Source: Pyrinomonadaceae bacterium | Lineage (GTDB): Bacteria; Acidobacteriota; Blastocatellia; Pyrinomonadales; Pyrinomonadaceae | Assembly: GCA_030841085.1 (NCBI GenBank) | Contig: JAVEDP010000003.1 | Span: forward strand, 62,001 to 126,000 | Direction: 5' to 3' | DNA length: 64,000 nt | Translations under genes and position numbers: made by a program | Shown here: piece after piece, positions 61,580 through 64,000 of the stretch | Layout of the letters: every line of letters begins with the position of its first letter | Numbering within the stretch: the stretch's first letter is position 1 | Notes under the pieces: model-generated | The model's input: only the letters and a program-made list of their open reading frames with translations | What the model was told of the DNA's origin: nothing | The model's database searches: none

Positions 61580-63049
61580 CTAAACCAGCTTCGTTTTCCA
61601 GCGGCCGCGTCGGAAAACCAGAGCACTCACAATCGCCAGAGTTGAAAACGCAATCATGATTGCCAGGAAAACGCCGCGCGGTCCGATTCCTAAAACGATC
61701 GCGAGCACATACGCCAGCGGCAGTTCCCACAACCAAAACACAAACAGGTTGATAATGGTCGGCGTCCAGGTGTCGCCGGCGCCATTGAACGACTGCGTCA
61801 GCACCATGCCGTAAGCATAAAAAAGAAAACCATAGGCGACGATGCGCAAACAATCGACTCCGTATGGGACCACGTTTGGATCGTGTGTGAAAAGACCGAC
61901 TATCTGCCTCGCGAACAACACAAATATCAAACCTACTGACCCAAGAAAAATTAGATTGTAGAACCCTGCTTTCCAAACCGCTCGTTCGGCGCGCTCCGGC
62001 TTCTTTGCGCCCAACGCCTGGCCCACCATTGTTGCCGCCGCGTTCGACATTCCAAACGAAGGCAGCAACGCAAACAGGACCACGCGAATGCCGATGATGT
62101 AACCGGCAAGCGCGTCCGTGCCAAAACTGGAGATGATGCGCACCAACCCGATCCAGCTTGCCATGCCGATAAATACCTGGAACGTTCCAGTGCCTGAGAT
62201 CCGCACCAGCCGCGCCATGATTGCCGGCTCGAGATGAAAGTGACTCCGCTTGATGTCGAACCGTCCGCCCTTACGAATAAACCTGCTGAATGCGTAAAGC
62301 GCTCCGCTGCCGCGTCCAATGTTGGTCGCAACCGCGGCGCCCACGATTCCCATTTTTGGAAACGGACCGAGGCCAAAAATCAAACATGGACCAAGCAGAA
62401 TGTTGATGGCGTTTGCGAACCATAGCACGCGCATAGCGATCGCCGCGTCGCCTGCGCCGCGAAAGATCGCGTTGATCATAAAAAGCATCACGACAGTGGC
62501 GTTGCCTGCCAGCATAACTCTGGTAAATCCCGCGCCATGCTCGACAACTTGAGGCGATGCTCCCATCAGCGCCAGCAACCTCGGCGCTAACGGCGCACCC
62601 ACCAGTGCAATAAGCAATGACACCATCAAGGCAAGCGACAGTGCTTGCACCGCCGCACGCGCAGCGCCTTCAGGATTCTTCTCTCCAGTTCGCCGGGCCA
62701 CCATCGCAGTGGCTCCGATGCTCAAACCAATCGCAAGCGTGTAAACGAGCGTCATCAGCGATTCTGTCAGCCCCACCGTGGCCATCGCGTCCGGACCAAG
62801 GTAGGAAACCCACTTAATATCCACGACGGCGAAGATGCTTTCCATGCACATCTCGAGCACCATCGGGATGGCGAGCATTATGATCGCTCGGCCGATCGGA
62901 CCTGAGGTGTAGTCGCGATGACTGCCGCGCAACGATTCGCGCACGGCAGCCCACAAACCGATATCGTCAACCGTCGTGCTATGACTCAACACGTTTTTTG
63001 CGATCGTATCTTCGGGCGTGACTGGTACTTGAAGGTCAGTCTCTGACAT
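61580..63049 (-). CDS. MATE family efflux transporter
   Basis: 489 aa with about 12 membrane segments; two MatE repeats (IGRAIIMLAIPMVLEMCMESIFAVVDIKWVSYLG and PAIMARLVRISGTGTFQVFIGMASWIGL). Na+ or H+ coupled exporter of drugs or metabolites. Substrate unknown. Not obviously linked to lysine synthesis. Confidence 0.92.
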   Translation of the reverse strand: MSETDLQVPVTPEDTIAKNVLSHSTTVDDIGLWAAVRESLRGSHRDYTSGPIGRAIIMLAIPMVLEMCMESIFAVVDIKWVSYLGPDAMATVGLTESLMTLVYTLAIGLSIGATAMVARRTGEKNPEGAARAAVQALSLALMVSLLIALVGAPLAPRLLALMGASPQVVEHGAGFTRVMLAGNATVVMLFMINAIFRGAGDAAIAMRVLWFANAINILLGPCLIFGLGPFPKMGIVGAAVATNIGRGSGALYAFSRFIRKGGRFDIKRSHFHLEPAIMARLVRISGTGTFQVFIGMASWIGLVRIISSFGTDALAGYIIGIRVVLFALLPSFGMSNAAATMVGQALGAKKPERAERAVWKAGFYNLIFLGSVGLIFVLFARQIVGLFTHDPNVVPYGVDCLRIVAYGFLFYAYGMVLTQSFNGAGDTWTPTIINLFVFWLWELPLAYVLAIVLGIGPRGVFLAIMIAFSTLAIVSALVFRRGRWKTKLV

Positions 63050-63479
63050 GGCTTTGTACGAACTAGTCCACGTTAGCGGACGACCGATAATAGCCCAGCG
63101 ATTTATCGCTGGGAGCGTTCGCCAACATTAGTCTGAGTCCGTGAAACGGACGGTTGAAAGGTATCCAGCCATCATCATTCAACCGTCCGCTTCACGGACT
63201 TCGTTCTTTCGCGTCTTATCCCAGCAGTGAACTGCTGGGCTTCTCTCATTCGTCCGCTATCGCGGACTGGATAAAAAATACCAGAGCCCGCGGCGCGGGC
63301 GACAGCATCACATCACGCAAAGGCTATCGCCCGCTCCGCGGGCTGGCATCGTCTGTGGACCATTAACCTGCGGTTCCGCTGCGCTTCACCCCAAGCTTTA
63401 CGCTATCGCCTGCTCCGCAGGCTGGAACGTGGGTGAGGAATCGTAACCTCTCCTTACAATCTTTATCACTCATCACTCA
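63050..63479. repeat. Hairpin-rich intergenic region
   Basis: At least five palindromes: CCCAGCGATTTATCGCTGGG (63094-63113), GTCCGTGAAACGGACGGTTG arms 63137-63158/63178-63199, and CCCAGCAGTGAACTGCTGGG, CCGCGGCGCGGG and GCCTGCTCCGCAGGC types between 63220 and 63425, then the ACTCATC microsatellite (63467-63489). No gene. Confidence 0.75.
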
Positions 63480-63866
63480 TCACTCATCACTTTTTTCAGG
63501 CACGCGGCCGAAGTCATCCTGCAAACGCACAATGTCATCTTCACCAAGATACGCGCCGCGCTGCACTTCAATAAAGACGAGCAGCTCGGTAGCGGCGTTC
63601 TCGACGCGATGTGCCGCGCCCACGGCGATGTCGATCGCCTGTCCCGCGGGGACGTTGATTTCTGTGTCATCGAGCGTGACTTTTGCAGTTCCCTGCACTA
63701 CGACCCAATGTTCGGCGCGTTGCGCGTGTTTCTGATAACTCAAACGCTTGCCAGGCAGGACTTCGATTCGTTTCACTTTGAAACCATCGCCTTCATCGAG
63801 CACGGTGAATGTGCCCCAGGGGCGACGATCGAATTTAGGTGAGTTGTCTGTGTTGTTATCAGTCAT
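63480..63866 (-). CDS. Mannose-6-phosphate isomerase type II-like cupin
   Basis: 128 aa from ATG 63866. Reads RRPWGTFTVLDEGDGFKVKRIEVLPGKRLS, YQKHAQRAEHWVVVQGTA and FIEVQRGAYLGEDDIVRLQDDFGR, which is the C-terminal cupin of ManC/PMI. Stand-alone versions isomerise mannose-6-phosphate or related sugars. The frame to 63950 crosses the palindrome at 63888 and is rejected. Confidence 0.88.
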   Translation of the reverse strand: MTDNNTDNSPKFDRRPWGTFTVLDEGDGFKVKRIEVLPGKRLSYQKHAQRAEHWVVVQGTAKVTLDDTEINVPAGQAIDIAVGAAHRVENAATELLVFIEVQRGAYLGEDDIVRLQDDFGRVPEKSDE

Positions 63867-63887
63867 GCTTTCTTTCAGCTGCGCTTT

Positions 63888-63973
63888 GTAAAGCAAACTG
63901 TTAGTTTGCGGTCGTCCCTTACCACCCAAGCTTGAATGCTTAACAACCACCGCAAACTAACAGTTTGCTTTAC
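63888..63973. repeat. Perfect 25-bp inverted repeat
   Basis: Arms 63888-63912 and 63949-63973 (GTAAAGCAAACTGTTAGTTT...), 36-base loop. A dispersed palindromic element. Confidence 0.88.
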
Positions 63974-64000
63974 GATTAGTGTCGTTTGAAATACTGAACG

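Overview
The window is a bacterial chromosome segment of moderate GC. Genome style (long multi-PAS hybrid kinases, an S8 protease with a hexapeptide tail, many dispersed palindromes, a succinylase lysine pathway) suggests an Acidobacteriota lineage such as Blastocatellia/Pyrinomonadaceae. That placement is inference from gene content; no rRNA or tRNA gene was seen.

Region 1 (1-27.3 kb, almost all + strand) is a dense signal-transduction block. It holds a truncated histidine kinase, a secreted subtilase, a membrane PAS kinase with a NarL-type regulator, a second NarL-type regulator with a damaged acidic pocket, a Clp-type AAA+ ATPase fused to a receiver, and a long chain of PAS/GAF kinases, receivers, a REC-GGDEF-EAL protein, an NtrC-type activator, a REC-kinase-REC-Hpt hybrid and a double receiver. 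Many genes overlap by 1-10 bases, including a 31-codon micro-ORF wedged between two regulators. Three terminator-like hairpins spaced exactly 130 bp apart precede one kinase.

Region 2 (27.26-33.14 kb and 46.30-49.51 kb, - strand) is the most unusual part: a gene-cassette array of the integron type without an integrase (a CALIN). At least twelve attC sites of about 100-110 bp punctuate single small genes whose stop codons lie within about 30 bp of the site. The 7-base R boxes match within each cassette rather than within each linear site, which is the footprint of insertion of circular cassettes. Two attC subfamilies are interleaved. Most cassette products are unknown secreted, membrane or zinc-ribbon proteins; one carries an 8-bp duplication frameshift.

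Region 3 (33.2-46.3 kb) lies between the two array blocks. It carries another receiver, a NarL regulator with an MHYT membrane kinase, two VOC proteins, small membrane proteins, a DUF2975/Xre pair, an outer-membrane-like protein, a DUF4440 lipoprotein, a DUF4256 protein, an alpha/beta hydrolase and a kelch-like protein. Remnant attC pieces at 37.0 and 45.1 kb suggest that the array was once wider or that cassettes have been fixed here.

Region 4 (50.5-64 kb, - strand) is housekeeping: lysC, dapE, dapB, dapA and dapD, then a small accessory patch (broken DUF104 antitoxin, antitoxin-like protein, coupled unknown pair, putative nuclease), an aminotransferase, asd and a secreted DUF4440 protein. 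Together they supply most of the aspartate-to-diaminopimelate/lysine route. A MATE exporter and a mannose-6-phosphate-isomerase-type cupin close the window. Several operon junctions hold different long palindromes.
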